Positions 1 to 10,039 of a DNA stretch of 64,000 nucleotides are shown piece after piece. This DNA comes from Kitasatospora paranensis (GTDB taxonomy: Bacteria > Actinomycetota > Actinomycetes > Streptomycetales > Streptomycetaceae). The notes beneath the pieces were generated by a model. It was not told the origin of the DNA. It did not search any database and saw nothing but the letters and a program-made list of their open reading frames with translations. The stretch lies in assembly GCF_039544005.1 (NCBI RefSeq), contig NZ_BAABKV010000001.1:3472001-3536000 (forward strand), written 5' to 3'. Each line of letters starts with the position of its first letter. The first letter of the stretch is position 1. The position numbers and the translations under genes are program-made.

Positions 1-560
1 CCGCCACCGGCCGCGCCGACGGCACCGGCTCCGGTACCTCGTCGGACGGCCGGACGGCCACCGCCCGGGCCCGCTCCTCGGCCACCGCCGCCAGCCGCGC
101 CTCGGGGCGGCCGACGCCGCTGCCCCTGCTGGACCCGGCCGAGGTCGAGGTGACCGTGCGCAACGGCACCGGGGTCGGCCGGCAGGCCGGCCGGGCCGCC
201 GCCGACCTCCAGGCCAAGGGGTTCACCAAGGCCGAGGTCGGCGACAACGCCCGCCCGGTGAGCGCCAGTTCGATCGGCTACCCGGTCGGCCACGCCGAGG
301 AGGCGGCCGCCCTCGCCACCGCCCTCGGGCTCCCCGCCGGGGCCATCCGGCAGAACGCCTCGCTCGGCGCGAAGGACGCCCTGGTGGTCGTCATCGGCAC
401 CGACTACACCGGCCCCGCCCCGGGCGGCCCCGGTACCACCGGCAGTGCCGGGAGCTCCGGCAGCTCCGCCGCGGCCGTCCCCGCCTCGCCGATGCCGAGC
501 GGCACCCCGACCGACATCCAGCGGGTGCAGGCCGACGACACCGACCTCTGCGCGAAGTAG
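1..560 (+). CDS. LCP (LytR-CpsA-Psr) family protein, C-terminal part (cut by window edge)
   Basis: The frame is open from the left edge (first full codon at base 3) to TAG at 558-560, about 185 residues. After a Thr/Ser/Ala/Arg-rich linker comes a LytR_C-type domain starting at VEVTVRNGTG, containing AADLQAKGFTKAEV and the strand LVVVIGTDY. A Gly/Ser/Pro-rich stretch and the tail TDIQRVQADDTDLC follow. LytR_C domains sit at the extracytoplasmic end of LCP proteins, which transfer glycopolymers to peptidoglycan. The catalytic LCP domain must lie left of the window, so the family call rests on the C-terminal domain and on the close likeness to the next gene downstream, which has both domains and the same tail. 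Confidence 0.8.
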   Translation, partial: ATGRADGTGSGTSSDGRTATARARSSATAASRASGRPTPLPLLDPAEVEVTVRNGTGVGRQAGRAAADLQAKGFTKAEVGDNARPVSASSIGYPVGHAEEAAALATALGLPAGAIRQNASLGAKDALVVVIGTDYTGPAPGGPGTTGSAGSSGSSAAAVPASPMPSGTPTDIQRVQADDTDLCAK

Positions 561-846
561 CCGCCGCGGCGGTGGGCGGGACCACGGGCGCGCGACGACA
601 CCCCGTGGCACGTCGGTCGACAGAGCGTCAGATCCGGGACGGATGTCCGCCCGTCGGTAACGCGCCCGGCAGGTCGCCGCGTCAAGGGGGTGAGGAGTAC
701 CGGCCGGCACGGGCAACCGCGGGTCGCGGCCCGCCCTGCCGGAAGCACCCCGGACGGGCCGGACGGCGGCCGACGGCACCCGCGCCGCCGGTCCGGGACG
801 ACCCGGCCGGCCCTCGTCGGCCCGGGCGGGAGAGGCGGCCGACAGC
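561..846. other. Intergenic region between two LCP genes, no gene seen
   Basis: This stretch of 286 bases separates two co-directional LCP genes. Frames through it are open only because of the high GC content and show no recognisable protein features. I see no strong hairpin. A promoter for the downstream LCP gene probably lies here, but I cannot place -35 and -10 boxes with confidence. Confidence 0.5.
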
Positions 847-2528
847 ATGACCAGCGGGGAGCCGATACCCGGCGCCGACGGGAACGCGGCACCGGGCGGC
901 CGGGCGGCGGAGCAGCGGGCGGCCGCCGGCCGGGCCGACGGTGGACGAGCAGCAGGTGGAGGAGCGGCCGGTGGACGGGCCGCGGCCCGGCGGGCGGGCC
1001 GCGGCGGGACCCGGCGGCGGCCCAGGCGCCGCCGCTGGCTGCGCGTCGTGGCGATCACCACCGGTGCCACCCTCGTGGCCGGCTGCGGCGCCGGCTACCT
1101 GTACTACCGGCACCTGAACGGCAACATCCAGGCCGGCACCAAGAACCTGACGGACCAGCAGGGCGAACGCACCGCGCCCAACGCCAAGGGCAGACCCCGC
1201 TCAACATCCTGATGATCGGCACCGACAGCCGGGCCTCGAAGGAGAACGTCGACCTCGGCGGCTCGGCCGACGACGCCTCCCGGCCCGGCCTGGCCGACGT
1301 CCAGATGCTGCTCCACGTCTCGGCGGACCGCACCAACGCGTCCATGATCAGCATCCCGCGCGACACCCTGGTCGACATCCCCGCCTGCCACGACGAGAAG
1401 GGCGTGCAGCACCCCGCGCTGCGGCACCACCCCATCAACGAAGCCCTCGCCCAGGGCGGGCCGGGCTGCGTGCTCGGCACCTGGGTCGGCCTGACGCACC
1501 TCGACATCGACCACTACATGATGGTCGACTTCGCGGGCGTGGTGCAGATGGCCGACGCCATCGGCGGCGTCCCCGTCTGCGTCGACCGCAACATGTACGA
1601 CCGCTACCAGCCCGGCATCGGCGGCACCGGACTGAAGCTGCCCAAGGGCACCTCCGTCGTCAAGCACGACCAGGCCCTCCAGTGGCTGCGGGTGCGCGAC
1701 GCCTGGGGTTCCGACATCAACCGCACCAAAGCCCAGCACATGTACCTGAGTTCGATGATGCGCGAGCTCAAGTCCAAGGGTGCGCTGGACGACCCGGGGA
1801 GGCTGATGTCGCTCGCCGAGGCCGCCACCAAGGCGCTGAGCGTCGACCGGGAGCTGGCCGACCTCAAACGCCTCTACGACCTCGGGCAGGACCTCCGGCA
1901 GGTGCCGACCGAACGCACCACCTCGCTCACCGTCCCCGTCCTGCCCGACCCGGCCAACCCGAAGGCCAAGCTGGTGCTGGACCAGGCGAACACCGCGCAG
2001 ATCTGGCGGATGCTGCACGCGGACACCCCACTGGACGGACAGCCGGCGGCCGGCGCGGCGGCCTCGCCCGCCGCCTCCCCCTCCGCGGCCTCCTCCGGCC
2101 CGGCCACCGTCCCGTCGCCGTCCGCTCCGTCCGACCCGGGCGCCGTCGCGGTCACCGTCCGGAACGCCTCCGGTGCCCGGAACCGGGCCGACGAGATCAG
2201 GAACGCCCTGGTGAAGGCCGGGTTCACCAAGGCCGTGGCGGCCACCGGCGGCAGCTCGCAGGCCGTCACCACGCTGACCTACGGCGCCGGGCAGCTCACC
2301 CGGGCGCAGACCGTGGCGGCGGCCCTCGGGCTGCCGTCCACCGCGCTGCACGAAGCCGGCACCTCCCGCACCCTGGCGCTGGTGATCGGCGCCGACTGGC
2401 CGAGCGGCACCGCCCTCACCCCGGCGCCCGCACCCACCGCGGTGCCGACCTCCGTCCGGACGGAGCGCGCCGACGACGCCACCGCCTGCATGACCGTCAA
2501 CCCGCAGGGCGGCATCTACACCTGGTGA
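847..2528 (+). CDS. LCP family glycopolymer ligase with LytR_C domain (frameshifted near 1190)
   Basis: The likely start is ATG 847 (MTSGEPIPGADG). An Ala/Gly/Arg-rich cytoplasmic segment is followed by one membrane span around residues 63-83. The frame then breaks near 1190: an AAGGG run there restores the expected KGQTPLNILMIGTDSR if one G is added. The extracytoplasmic LCP domain follows, with the conserved SIPRDTLVDIP motif, the strand HYMMVDFAGVV and the loop VRDAWGSDINRTKAQ. A LytR_C domain (VTVRNASGARNRADEI) lies near residue 440, and the protein ends with RTERADDATACM and a short extension. LCP enzymes move lipid-linked glycopolymers onto peptidoglycan at the outer membrane face. The gene runs in tandem with the previous LCP gene. 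The frameshift is probably a base-calling error, since both halves are well conserved. Confidence 0.88.
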
Positions 2529-2548
2529 GCCCGGGTGACGGCCGGGCA

Positions 2549-2572
2549 GCCGCCGGCCCGTCGGCCGGCGGC
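2549..2572 (+). terminator. Hairpin terminator after LCP gene
   Basis: GCCGCCGGC (2549-2557) pairs with GCCGGCGGC (2564-2572) around a six-base loop. It lies 20 bases after the stop codon of the upstream LCP gene and before the convergent acetyltransferase gene. There is no U-tract, as is common for actinobacterial hairpins. Confidence 0.5.
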
Positions 2573-2607
2573 CCGTCGGTCGGCCACGGGCCCCGGTCGA
2601 CGGCCGA

Positions 2608-3222
2608 TCAGTCGCCGACCGGGGCGAGAACACCGTCCTGTTCGACGTACTCCTCCCCGGTGCGGGGGCAGCGCCAGCGATCCTCGCCGGACGGCTCCAG
2701 GGGCTCCCCCGCCCGGCCCACCCACTTGATCCGGCGGGCCGGCACCCCGGCCACCAGGGCGAAGTCGGGGACGTCCCGGTGCACCACCGCACCGGCCGCG
2801 ACCAGGGCCCACCGGCCGACCGTCACCCCGGCGACCAGCACCGCACGGCCGCCGATCGAGCAGCCCCGACGGAGCGTCACCCCGCGGGCCTGCCAGTCGT
2901 CGCCGCGCTTGAGCCGGCCGTCCGGGTCGACCGAGCGCGGGTAGAGGTCGTTGGTCAGCACCGCGGCCGGGCCGACGAACACGCCGTCCTCGACCACCGC
3001 GGGTTCGTAGACCAGGGCGTGGTTCTGCAGCTTGACCCGGTCGCCCAGCCGGACGCCCGGGCCGACGTAGGCGCCGCGTCCGATGATGCACTCGGCGCCG
3101 ATCTCGGCGTGCTCGCGGACCTGCGCCAAGTGCCAGACCGTACTGCCGGGGCCGATCACGGCCCGCTCGTCGACGTCCGCGCTCGGCTCGATCCGGACGG
3201 CGTCCCCCTCGGTGATCCCCAT
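2608..3222 (-). CDS. Left-handed beta-helix sugar N-acetyltransferase (WbpD/WlbB-like)
   Basis: 204 residues with a start at ATG 3222. The sequence is built from hexapeptide repeats typical of a left-handed beta-helix acetyltransferase (PGSTVWHLAQVREHAEIG, IIGRGAYVGPGV, CSIGGRAVLVAGVTVG, ALVAAGAVV) and the loop VLTNDLYPR. The C-terminus carries CPRTGEEY, a short metal- or fold-related tail seen in UDP-3-amino-glucuronate N-acetyltransferases of the WbpD/WlbB type. The role inferred from family is acetyl-CoA-dependent N-acetylation of an amino sugar nucleotide for an envelope polysaccharide. A glycosyltransferase gene and LCP ligases surround it, and a UDP-glucose dehydrogenase is encoded 12 kb away, which fits an amino-uronic acid precursor. 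The exact substrate cannot be read from the sequence. Confidence 0.75.
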   Translation of the reverse strand: MGITEGDAVRIEPSADVDERAVIGPGSTVWHLAQVREHAEIGAECIIGRGAYVGPGVRLGDRVKLQNHALVYEPAVVEDGVFVGPAAVLTNDLYPRSVDPDGRLKRGDDWQARGVTLRRGCSIGGRAVLVAGVTVGRWALVAAGAVVHRDVPDFALVAGVPARRIKWVGRAGEPLEPSGEDRWRCPRTGEEYVEQDGVLAPVGD

Positions 3223-3323
3223 GGCGCCGAAGATAGCGCCGCAGGACGGGCCCGCGGACGGATTCGGGCAGCCTGCTCGAAGCAGTCGGAGCAGCTGCCG
3301 GGGCGCGTCGCCGCCGGAGCACG

Positions 3324-3351
3324 CCGGCCCGGCACGCGGTGTGCGGGCCGG
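3324..3351 (-). terminator. Possible hairpin terminator after glycosyltransferase gene
   Basis: CCGGCCCG (3324-3331) and CGGGCCGG (3344-3351) can pair around a loop that itself contains GCAC/GTGC. It lies just past the 3' end of the minus-strand glycosyltransferase gene and upstream of the acetyltransferase start. The stem is short, so confidence is modest. Confidence 0.35.
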
Positions 3352-3393
3352 GCCGGGCTGCGGGCGAGGGGCGCCCCGGGCGGGGGCGGGAGG

Positions 3394-4434
3394 TCAGGCG
3401 TGCTCGGTGCGCGGCGCCATCGGCTCGGGTCGCTTGCTGGCGATCACCCGGCGGGCCAGCGACCGCGGCGAGGTGAGGAAGCCAAAGCCCCAGCTCATGT
3501 GCATGGTGGCCAGCGCCACCGGCAGCTGGACGCGAGCCTTCGGGGACAGCCCGCGGCCCTCCTTCACCGAGCCGCCGAGGATGCCCAGCAGGTAGCCGCC
3601 GGGCACCACCAGGAACGCCGGGTGCACCGCAGCGCCCAGCACCAGGCCGGCGACGCAGGCCAGCAGCGCGGCCGGCGGCGCGAGGTAGCGGAGGTTGACC
3701 GAGCCGCGGTGGTAGCGGGTCACCACCCGGCGCCAGCGGCCGTAGTCCTTGTACTGCTTCGCCAGGGCCCGCACGCTGGGCCGCGGCCGGTAGGTCACCC
3801 GCAGCTGCGGGGTGAACCAGATCAGACCGCCGTCCTGGCGGATGCGGTAGTTCAGCTCCCAGTCCTGGGCGCGGATGAACTCCTCGTTGTAGCCGCCCTG
3901 CTGCTCCAGCACCTCGCGGCGGAAGACGCCGAGGTAGACGGTGTCGGCCGGGCCGGCCAGGCCGCCGGTGTGGAAGGCCGCGTTGCCGACCCCGATCCTG
4001 GAGGTCATGGCGGCGGCGACCGCCTTCTCCCACTCGGTCTCGCCCTCGGCGTGCATGATGCCGCCGACGTTGGCCGCCTCCATCTCGCTCAGCAGCCGGA
4101 CGGCGGTGCCGATGTAGCCGGGGGTGAGCAGGCCGTGGCCGTCGACCCGGACCACGATCGGATGGCGCGAGCCGCGGATCGCGGCGTTCAGCCCGGCGGG
4201 GGTGCGGCCGGTCGGGTTGGGCACCGTCCGGACCCGCGGGTCCTCGGCGACCAGGCCGGCGGCGATCTCGTCCGTCCGGTCGGAGGACGGGCCGAGCGCG
4301 ATCACCACCTCCAGGTCCCCGGCGTACTCCTGCTCCAGGATGTGCCGGACGGCGGTGCGCAGGTGACGTTCCTCGTTGAGCACCGGCATGATCACGGAGA
4401 CCGCCGGCAGCTCCTCAGCAGCCTTGGTGTTCAT
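3394..4434 (-). CDS. Family 2 glycosyltransferase with C-terminal membrane segments
   Basis: 346 residues, start ATG 4434 (MNTKAAEELPAVSVIMPVLN). The GT-A fold is evident: SVIMPVLNEERHL at the N-terminus, ALGPSSDRT in the nucleotide-binding part, VRVDGHG as the metal-binding Asp motif, and RAQDWELNYRIRQ at the acceptor or catalytic site. Near the C-terminus are hydrophobic stretches (LAPPAALLACVAGLVLGAAV and AFLVVPGGYLLGILGG) that should anchor it to the cytoplasmic membrane. It likely adds a sugar to a lipid-linked envelope polymer. It is divergent from the LCP gene starting at 4696, and its neighbours are LCP ligases and a sugar acetyltransferase, which supports a cell-wall glycopolymer role. 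Donor and acceptor are unknown. Confidence 0.82.
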   Translation of the reverse strand: MNTKAAEELPAVSVIMPVLNEERHLRTAVRHILEQEYAGDLEVVIALGPSSDRTDEIAAGLVAEDPRVRTVPNPTGRTPAGLNAAIRGSRHPIVVRVDGHGLLTPGYIGTAVRLLSEMEAANVGGIMHAEGETEWEKAVAAAMTSRIGVGNAAFHTGGLAGPADTVYLGVFRREVLEQQGGYNEEFIRAQDWELNYRIRQDGGLIWFTPQLRVTYRPRPSVRALAKQYKDYGRWRRVVTRYHRGSVNLRYLAPPAALLACVAGLVLGAAVHPAFLVVPGGYLLGILGGSVKEGRGLSPKARVQLPVALATMHMSWGFGFLTSPRSLARRVIASKRPEPMAPRTEHA

Positions 4435-4695
4435 CGCGCCCACCGTACCGGCGCCGCCCGCCGATGTCAGACGAGGGTCCCGTGACGGCGCACCTCCCGG
4501 CCCCTCCGGGAACGGCCCGGCGGCCGCCCGGACGGCCCGGACGCCCGCCCGGCGCCCCGGCGGAGGATGCCCGGCGGGCCGACGGAGGTCGTCCGGCGGG
4601 CCCGGCGCGGGAGGTCCGGGGCACGCTGGGGGCGACCCTGTGCAGAGCGGCGTGCCGTACCCGGGGCGGCCCCGGCGCGGGCCTACCATCCCGAG

Positions 4696-6297
4696 ATGCG
4701 CTCCACGCCCCGGCCCGCTCTCCCGCCGCCCCGCCGACGACGGGCCCCCGGCCGGACGGCGGCCCCCGTGCCGCGGCGCCGGCCCCGCCGCTGGGGCCGG
4801 CTGACCGCCGGGATGGTGTCGCTCGCGGTGCTCGCCACCTCGTGCGGCGGCTGGGTCGTCCTGCACGGCCTCGGCGGCGCGATCCAGCGGGTCGACGCGA
4901 TCGGCGGCGGCGACCGGCCCGCCGACGACGGACTCACCACCTTCCTCGTGGTGGGCACCGACGACCGGGAGGGCATCCCGGAGAACACCCTGAAGGACGT
5001 GCTCCACGCGGGTGGCGAGTCCTGCCACTGCACCGACACCATGATGATCGTCCAGCTCGCCGGCGACGGCGGCCGGGCCACGGTGGTCAGCATCCCGCGC
5101 GACTCCTACGTGGACATCCCCGCGCACCAGGACCCGGCGACCCACCGCCAGGTGCCCGCCACCAAGGGGAAGATCAACGCCGCGTACGGGATGGGCGGGG
5201 CACCGCTCACTGTCCGCACCGTGGAACAGAACACCGGGCTGCGGATCGACCACTACCTCCAGGTCGACTTCCTGTCCTTCGTCGGCACGGTGGACGCCCT
5301 CGGCGGTGTCGAGGTCTGCACCGCCAAGCCGCTCAAGGACGACTACTCGGGGCTCGACCTGCCGGCGGGGACCACCCGGCTGGACGGGGCCGGCGCGCTC
5401 AAGTACGTCCGGGCCCGGCATGTCGACGGCACCTCCGACCTCGGCCGGATGCGCCGGCAGCAGCGGTTCGTCGCCCAGCTGCTGCACCAGGCCGTCGCCC
5501 AGGACCTGCTGCTCGACCCGGCCCGGCTGACCTCCGTGCTCGGTACCGCGCTGCGGTCGCTGAAGGCCGACAGGGGGCTGACCGGCGACACCCTGCTCGA
5601 CTTCGCCACCCGGCTGAAGGACCTCTCGGCGGGCTCCGCCGACTTCGCCACGGTGCCGGTGGCCCAGTTGGACCACCAGGTGCCCGGCTGGGGCTCGACC
5701 GTGCTGTGGGACACCAAGGGGGCCAAGGCGCTGTTCGACGCCGTCCGGCAGGGGCGGTCGCTGACCGGTCGCCCCGCCCCGGCGCCGTCGTCCGCCGCGC
5801 CGGCCGGTGCCGGTGAACCGGCCGGCACCGCAGGGCCGGCTGCCGCCGGGACGGTGCCGCCGGGACAGATCCGCGTCCAGGTGCTCAACGGGGCCGGGGC
5901 GACCGGTCTCGGCTCCCGGGTGGACGGCGACCTGCGGGCGGCCGGCTTCGCCACCACCGGCACACCGTCCAACGCCGACGGCCCGGCTGCGCACACCGCC
6001 GTCCGCTACGACCCGCGGTGGAACGAGTCCGCGCGAACGCTCGCCGCCGCACTGCCCGGTGCGGAACTCGTCCCGGTACCGGGCCAGGGTGCCACCCTGC
6101 AGGTGGTGGTCGGCCCCGACTACCGCGGCGTCACGGGCAGGCCCGCGGCGCCGACCGCCGGGGGCGGGGGCGGCGAGACCTCGCCCGCCCCGCATTCCTC
6201 GCCGCCGGCCGCGCCGACCGCCGCACCGTCGGCCTCGCCCGGGCCGGCCGGCCCCAAGGTGGCGGTGACCACGGGCGACGACATCGGATGCCCCTGA
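4696..6297 (+). CDS. LCP family glycopolymer ligase with LytR_C domain
   Basis: 533 residues, start ATG 4696. The order is an Arg/Pro-rich cytoplasmic part, a membrane span near residues 36-58 (LTAGMVSLAVLATSCGGWVV), the LCP catalytic domain from about residue 80, and a LytR_C domain from about residue 395 (IRVQVLNGAGATG). Conserved LCP features are LVVGTDDR, SIPRDSYVDIP, KINAAYGMGG, IDHYLQVDF and VRARHVDGTSDLGRMRRQQ. The end is a Pro/Ala/Ser linker and the tail TTGDDIGC. The frame is intact here, unlike the neighbouring LCP genes. The gene is divergent from the glycosyltransferase gene. Function by family: transfer of lipid-linked glycopolymer to peptidoglycan outside the membrane. Confidence 0.92.
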   Translation: MRSTPRPALPPPRRRRAPGRTAAPVPRRRPRRWGRLTAGMVSLAVLATSCGGWVVLHGLGGAIQRVDAIGGGDRPADDGLTTFLVVGTDDREGIPENTLKDVLHAGGESCHCTDTMMIVQLAGDGGRATVVSIPRDSYVDIPAHQDPATHRQVPATKGKINAAYGMGGAPLTVRTVEQNTGLRIDHYLQVDFLSFVGTVDALGGVEVCTAKPLKDDYSGLDLPAGTTRLDGAGALKYVRARHVDGTSDLGRMRRQQRFVAQLLHQAVAQDLLLDPARLTSVLGTALRSLKADRGLTGDTLLDFATRLKDLSAGSADFATVPVAQLDHQVPGWGSTVLWDTKGAKALFDAVRQGRSLTGRPAPAPSSAAPAGAGEPAGTAGPAAAGTVPPGQIRVQVLNGAGATGLGSRVDGDLRAAGFATTGTPSNADGPAAHTAVRYDPRWNESARTLAAALPGAELVPVPGQGATLQVVVGPDYRGVTGRPAAPTAGGGGGETSPAPHSSPPAAPTAAPSASPGPAGPKVAVTTGDDIGCP

Positions 6298-6345
6298 GCG
6301 GGCGGGTGCGGCTGAGGACCTGCGACCGGACACGCAACGGAAGAC

Positions 6346-6380
6346 GTGCAGGGACCGGGCGTGGCGCCCGGTCCCTGCAC
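6346..6380. terminator. Strong bidirectional terminator
   Basis: GTGCAGGGACCGGGCG (6346-6361) is perfectly complementary to the bases ending at 6380 around a three-base loop, giving a 16-bp stem. It lies between the convergent LCP gene (ends 6297) and ABC permease gene (ends 6415), so it can serve both. Confidence 0.85.
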
Positions 6381-6414
6381 GGCGGTGGATGCACCCGGCC
6401 GGTGCGGTGACGCG

Positions 6415-8987
6415 TCAGTCGGTGGCGATGGCCGCCAGGATGTTCATCCGCGCAGCCCGGAAGGCCGGCAGCAGGGCGGCGAGCAGGCCGACCACGGCCG
6501 AGGCCACCAGGATCGCGACGATGGTGCCGGTCGGGATGGTCAGGGTGTCCAGGCCCTGGGTGGAGAGCACCTTGCGGGAGGTGACGCCCCAGGCGAGGCC
6601 GAGGCCGGTGCCGAGGAGGGCACCGAAGACCGCGATCACCACGGACTCCAGGCGGACCATCCGGCGCAGCTGGCGGCGGGACAGGCCGATCGCCCGCAGC
6701 AGGCCGATCTCGCGCGTCCGCTCGACGACGGACAGGGCCAGGGTGTTCACCACGCCGAGGACGGCGACCACGATGGCGAGGCCGAGCAGGCCGTAGACCA
6801 TGTAGAGCAGCTGGTTCACCTGGCTCTGGATCAGGTCCTTGTAGCCGGCCTGGTCCTTCACGGTGAGCTGCGGGTAGGCCTCCATCGACTTCTGGAGGGC
6901 GGTCAGGGTCGCCGCCCGGTCGGCACCGGGCGCGGCCTTGCCGAAGAGGGCCGCGTCGGCCGGCAGATCGGCGGCCGGGATCGCCTTGGCGACGGTGTCG
7001 ATGCCGGTGAAGTAGTTGTTGTCGAACATCGAGTTGCCGGTGCTGACGATGGCGCCGACCGGGAGGGTCTGCGTGCGGCCCTGGCCGTAGTCGACCTTGA
7101 TCGGGTCGCCGACCTTCAGGTGGTGCTTGGTGGCGAAGTCCTGGTCGGTGGAGATGCCGCCGTTGAACACGGCCTCCGCGGTGCCGGTGGCGATCGGCAG
7201 GTGGAAGTCGTCGGTGAACGACGGGGAGGCGGCCGAGACGACGGTCTTGGTGGAGGCGCCGTCCGGGGTGACGAGCTGGGCGGGCACCGCCTTCTGCTCG
7301 GTGACGTGGGCGAGGCCCGAGGTGGCGCGTGCGGCCGCGACCATGGCGGGGCCGATGCCCACGCCGGGGCCCTGGCCGGTGATGATGTAGTCCGCGCCGA
7401 CCGACGAGTCGATCTGGGCGTTGGCCGAGCTGACCATCGAGGACGTCACCACGGAGGCGCCGGTGACCAGCGCCAGGCCGATCATCAGCGCGGCGGCGGT
7501 GGCGCCGGTACGCCGCGGGTTGCGCATGGCGTTGCGCTGGGCGAGCTTGCCGGCGGGGCCGAACAGCGCGGGCAGGGCGGCGCCGAGGACCCGGATGATG
7601 CCGGTGGCCAGCAGCGGGCCGATGGCGACGAAGCCGACCAGGCTCAGCAGGACGCCCAGGCCCAGCCACTCACCGCCCACGGAGGCCGAGTCGGCGGCGG
7701 CCGCGGCCGCCAGCGAGGCGGCGCCGAGGCCGGTGACGACGGTGCCGACGACGGCGCGGATCCGGTTGGCGGACGCCTCGGCCGGGGTGCCGTGGTCGCG
7801 CAGGGCGGCCATCGGCGAGATCCGGGCGGCGCGGCGGGCCGGGAACCAGGCCGCCAGCACGGTGATCAGGATGCCGACCGCGTAGGAGGCGACCGGGACG
7901 GTCCAGGTGATGTCGAGGAGGAGGCGTCGAGGTTCATGCCGACGGCCTTCATCAGCTGGATGAGCAGGGCGGCCAGCCCGAGGCCGGCACCGAGGCCGAT
8001 CGTCGAGCCGAGCACGCCCAGGATCAGCGCCTCGATCAGCACCGAGCGGTTGACCTGCTTGCGGCTGCCGCCGAGGGCGCGCAGCAGGCCGATCTCCCGG
8101 GTGCGCTGGGCGACCAGCATGGAGAAGGTGTTGATGATCAGGAAGCCGCCGACCAGCAGCGAGATGCCGGCGAAGCCGAGCATGGCGTACTTCATGAAGT
8201 TGAGGAAGGAGCCGACGCCCTTGGCGTTCTCGGCCTTCTGCTCGGCGGCGGTCTTCGCGTCGTACCCGCTGCCGAGCGCGGCGAGGGCCTGCTGCTTGAG
8301 CTGGTCGTCCGTGCGGCTGCCGTCGCCGTAGATCTCGACGGAGGTGAACGCCGTCTCGCCGAGGAGGTCCTGCTGGGCGGTGGGGGTGTCCAGGAAGGCG
8401 AGCGCGGCACCGGGGTTGGTGGTGCGGAAGGTGACGATGCCGGAGACGGTGAAGTCGTAGCTGCCGCTCATGGTGATGACCCGCAGCGGGCTGCCGAGCT
8501 TGAGGCCCGCCTTCTTGGCGGTGTCGGCGTCGAGCATGATCTGGCTCTTGCCCGCGGGGGCGGCGCCGGAGGTGATGTCGACCGAGCTGCGCGGGGTGTC
8601 GACCCAGTTGCCGGTGAGCGTGGGTGCGCCGGAGGTCGGGCCGACCGACTTGTTGGTGGCCGGGTCGACCAGGGTCGCGTTCTGGACGAACACCTGGCCG
8701 ATGGCGGTCTTGACGCCGGGCTGGCCGGCGAGCTTCTGCACGGTGCCGACCGGCACGGTGGCGGCCTTGCCGCCCTCCTGCTCACCGGCCGCGATGTCGT
8801 CCTTGGCCTTGCTGATGGCGAGGTCGGAGGCGGTGGAGGCGAAGAGCCGGTCGAAGGTGGAGGTCGCGGTGTTGGAGAAGACGAGGGTGCCGGAGACGAA
8901 GGCGACGGACAGGACGACGGCGATCAGTGAGAGCAGCATCCGCCCCTTGTGGGCGAAGAAGCTCCGTAGCGAGGTCTTGAGCAGCAT
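6415..8987 (-). CDS. FtsX/MacB-type ABC transporter permease (frameshifted near 7917)
   Basis: About 857 residues when repaired, start ATG 8987 (MLLKTSLRSFFAHKGRM). It has the duplicated FtsX architecture: an N-terminal membrane span, a large extracytoplasmic MacB-like domain, three spans including the motif QRTREIGLLRALGGSRKQV, then a second half with the matching VERTREIGLLRAIGLSRRQL motif and LLAALLPAFRAARMN at the end. The frame breaks near 7917 in a TCCTCCTCGAC context. Adding one base joins GMNLDASS to ITWTVPVASYAVG without loss. The gene lies 14 bases after its ATPase gene, so the two form one operon. Members of this family export or act on envelope molecules, and the substrate is unknown. 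The break is probably a sequencing error. Confidence 0.88.
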
Positions 8988-9001
8988 GGTTTCGCCCCCG
9001 C

Positions 9002-9790
9002 TCAGCTCGTGCGCTTGCCGTCGAAACGGCGCATGCGTTCGAGGACGGAGTCGGCGGTGGGGGCGTGCATCTCGTCGACGATCCGGCCGTCGGCGAGGAA
9101 GAGCACGCGGTCCGCGTAGCCGGCGGCGACCGGGTCGTGGGTGACCATGACGATGGTCTGGCCGAGCTCGTCGACCGAGCGGCGCAGGAAGGTGAGCACC
9201 TCGGCGCCGGAACGGGAGTCGAGGTTGCCGGTGGGCTCGTCGCCGAAGATGATCTCCGGGCGGGCGGCGAGGGCACGGGCGACCGCGACGCGCTGCTGCT
9301 GGCCGCCGGAGAGCTGGGTCGGGCGGTGCTTGAGGCGGTCGGCCAGGCCGACGGTCTCGATCACCTGGTCGAGCCAGGCGGCGTCCGGCCTGCGGCCGGC
9401 GATGTCCATCGGCAGCGTGATGTTCTCCAGCGCGTTCAGGGTCGGCAGCAGGTTGAACGCCTGGAAGATGAAGCCGATCTTGTCCCGGCGGAGCCGGGTC
9501 AGCTGCTTGTCCTTGAGCCCGGTGATCTCGGTGTCGCCGATGCTGATCCGCCCCTCGGTGACGGTGTCGAGACCGGCCAGGCAGTGCATCAGGGTCGACT
9601 TGCCGGAGCCCGAGGGCCCCATGATCGCGGTGAAGCGGCCGCGGTGGATGTCCACGTCGACGGCGTCGAGCGCCGTGACCCTGGTCTCACCGGCGCCGTA
9701 CGCCTTGGTCACCTGCCGCGCCGAGGCGGCGATGGCGGGCATGCCGCCGGGAAGCTGCGGGTCCTGCACGGCGTTGGCTGCCGTCGTCAC
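9002..9790 (-). CDS. MacB-type ABC transporter ATPase
   Basis: 262 residues with GTG start at 9790, preceded by GGAG at a suitable distance. The sequence shows Walker A GPSGSGKST, Q-loop FIFQAFNLLPTLNALEN, signature LSGGQQQRVAVARAL, Walker B IIFGDEPTGNLDS and the H-loop VMVTHDP. The GNLDS D-loop and the Q-loop context are typical of the LolD/MacB subfamily that partners FtsX-like permeases. The permease gene follows 14 bases downstream on the same strand. The protein is cytoplasmic and powers the permease. No regulator is adjacent. Confidence 0.93.
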   Translation of the reverse strand: MTTAANAVQDPQLPGGMPAIAASARQVTKAYGAGETRVTALDAVDVDIHRGRFTAIMGPSGSGKSTLMHCLAGLDTVTEGRISIGDTEITGLKDKQLTRLRRDKIGFIFQAFNLLPTLNALENITLPMDIAGRRPDAAWLDQVIETVGLADRLKHRPTQLSGGQQQRVAVARALAARPEIIFGDEPTGNLDSRSGAEVLTFLRRSVDELGQTIVMVTHDPVAAGYADRVLFLADGRIVDEMHAPTADSVLERMRRFDGKRTS

Positions 9791-9998
9791 TGGGTTCTCC
9801 TCGATGCGTCGTCCACCCGTTGCCCCACAGCCTGACCCGTCCGGCACGTCCTGCGACAGGGTGCTGGCAACCGTCTTCGAGGTGGGGCCAGCACCACCCC
9901 GTGGACGGGACGGTGCTGTAAAGACCACGTTAGGAGCGACCGGCGGCCGGTTCGTCATCCGCCGGGAGGAAGCCCGGTGACCGGGAGATGTACGGGGT

Positions 9999-10029
9999 GG
10001 GGGAGCCACCCCTAGGGGACGGCTCCCCC
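9999..10029 (-). terminator. Hairpin terminator after FMN reductase gene
   Basis: GGGGGAGCC (9999-10007) pairs with GGCTCCCCC (10021-10029). It lies 11 bases past the 3' end of the minus-strand FMN reductase gene and well upstream of the ABC ATPase start, so it separates the two transcription units. Confidence 0.65.
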
Positions 10030-10039
10030 GGCACCAGGG

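Noticed and set aside
1104..2792. Long open frame on the minus strand opposite the LCP gene
   Set aside because: Translation is Gly/Arg/Val-rich without any family motif. It mirrors the codon bias of the real plus-strand gene.
6131..7669. Possible gene overlapping the ABC permease in another frame
   Set aside because: Arg/Pro/His-rich composition typical of out-of-frame reading, while the permease frame carries paired FtsX motifs.
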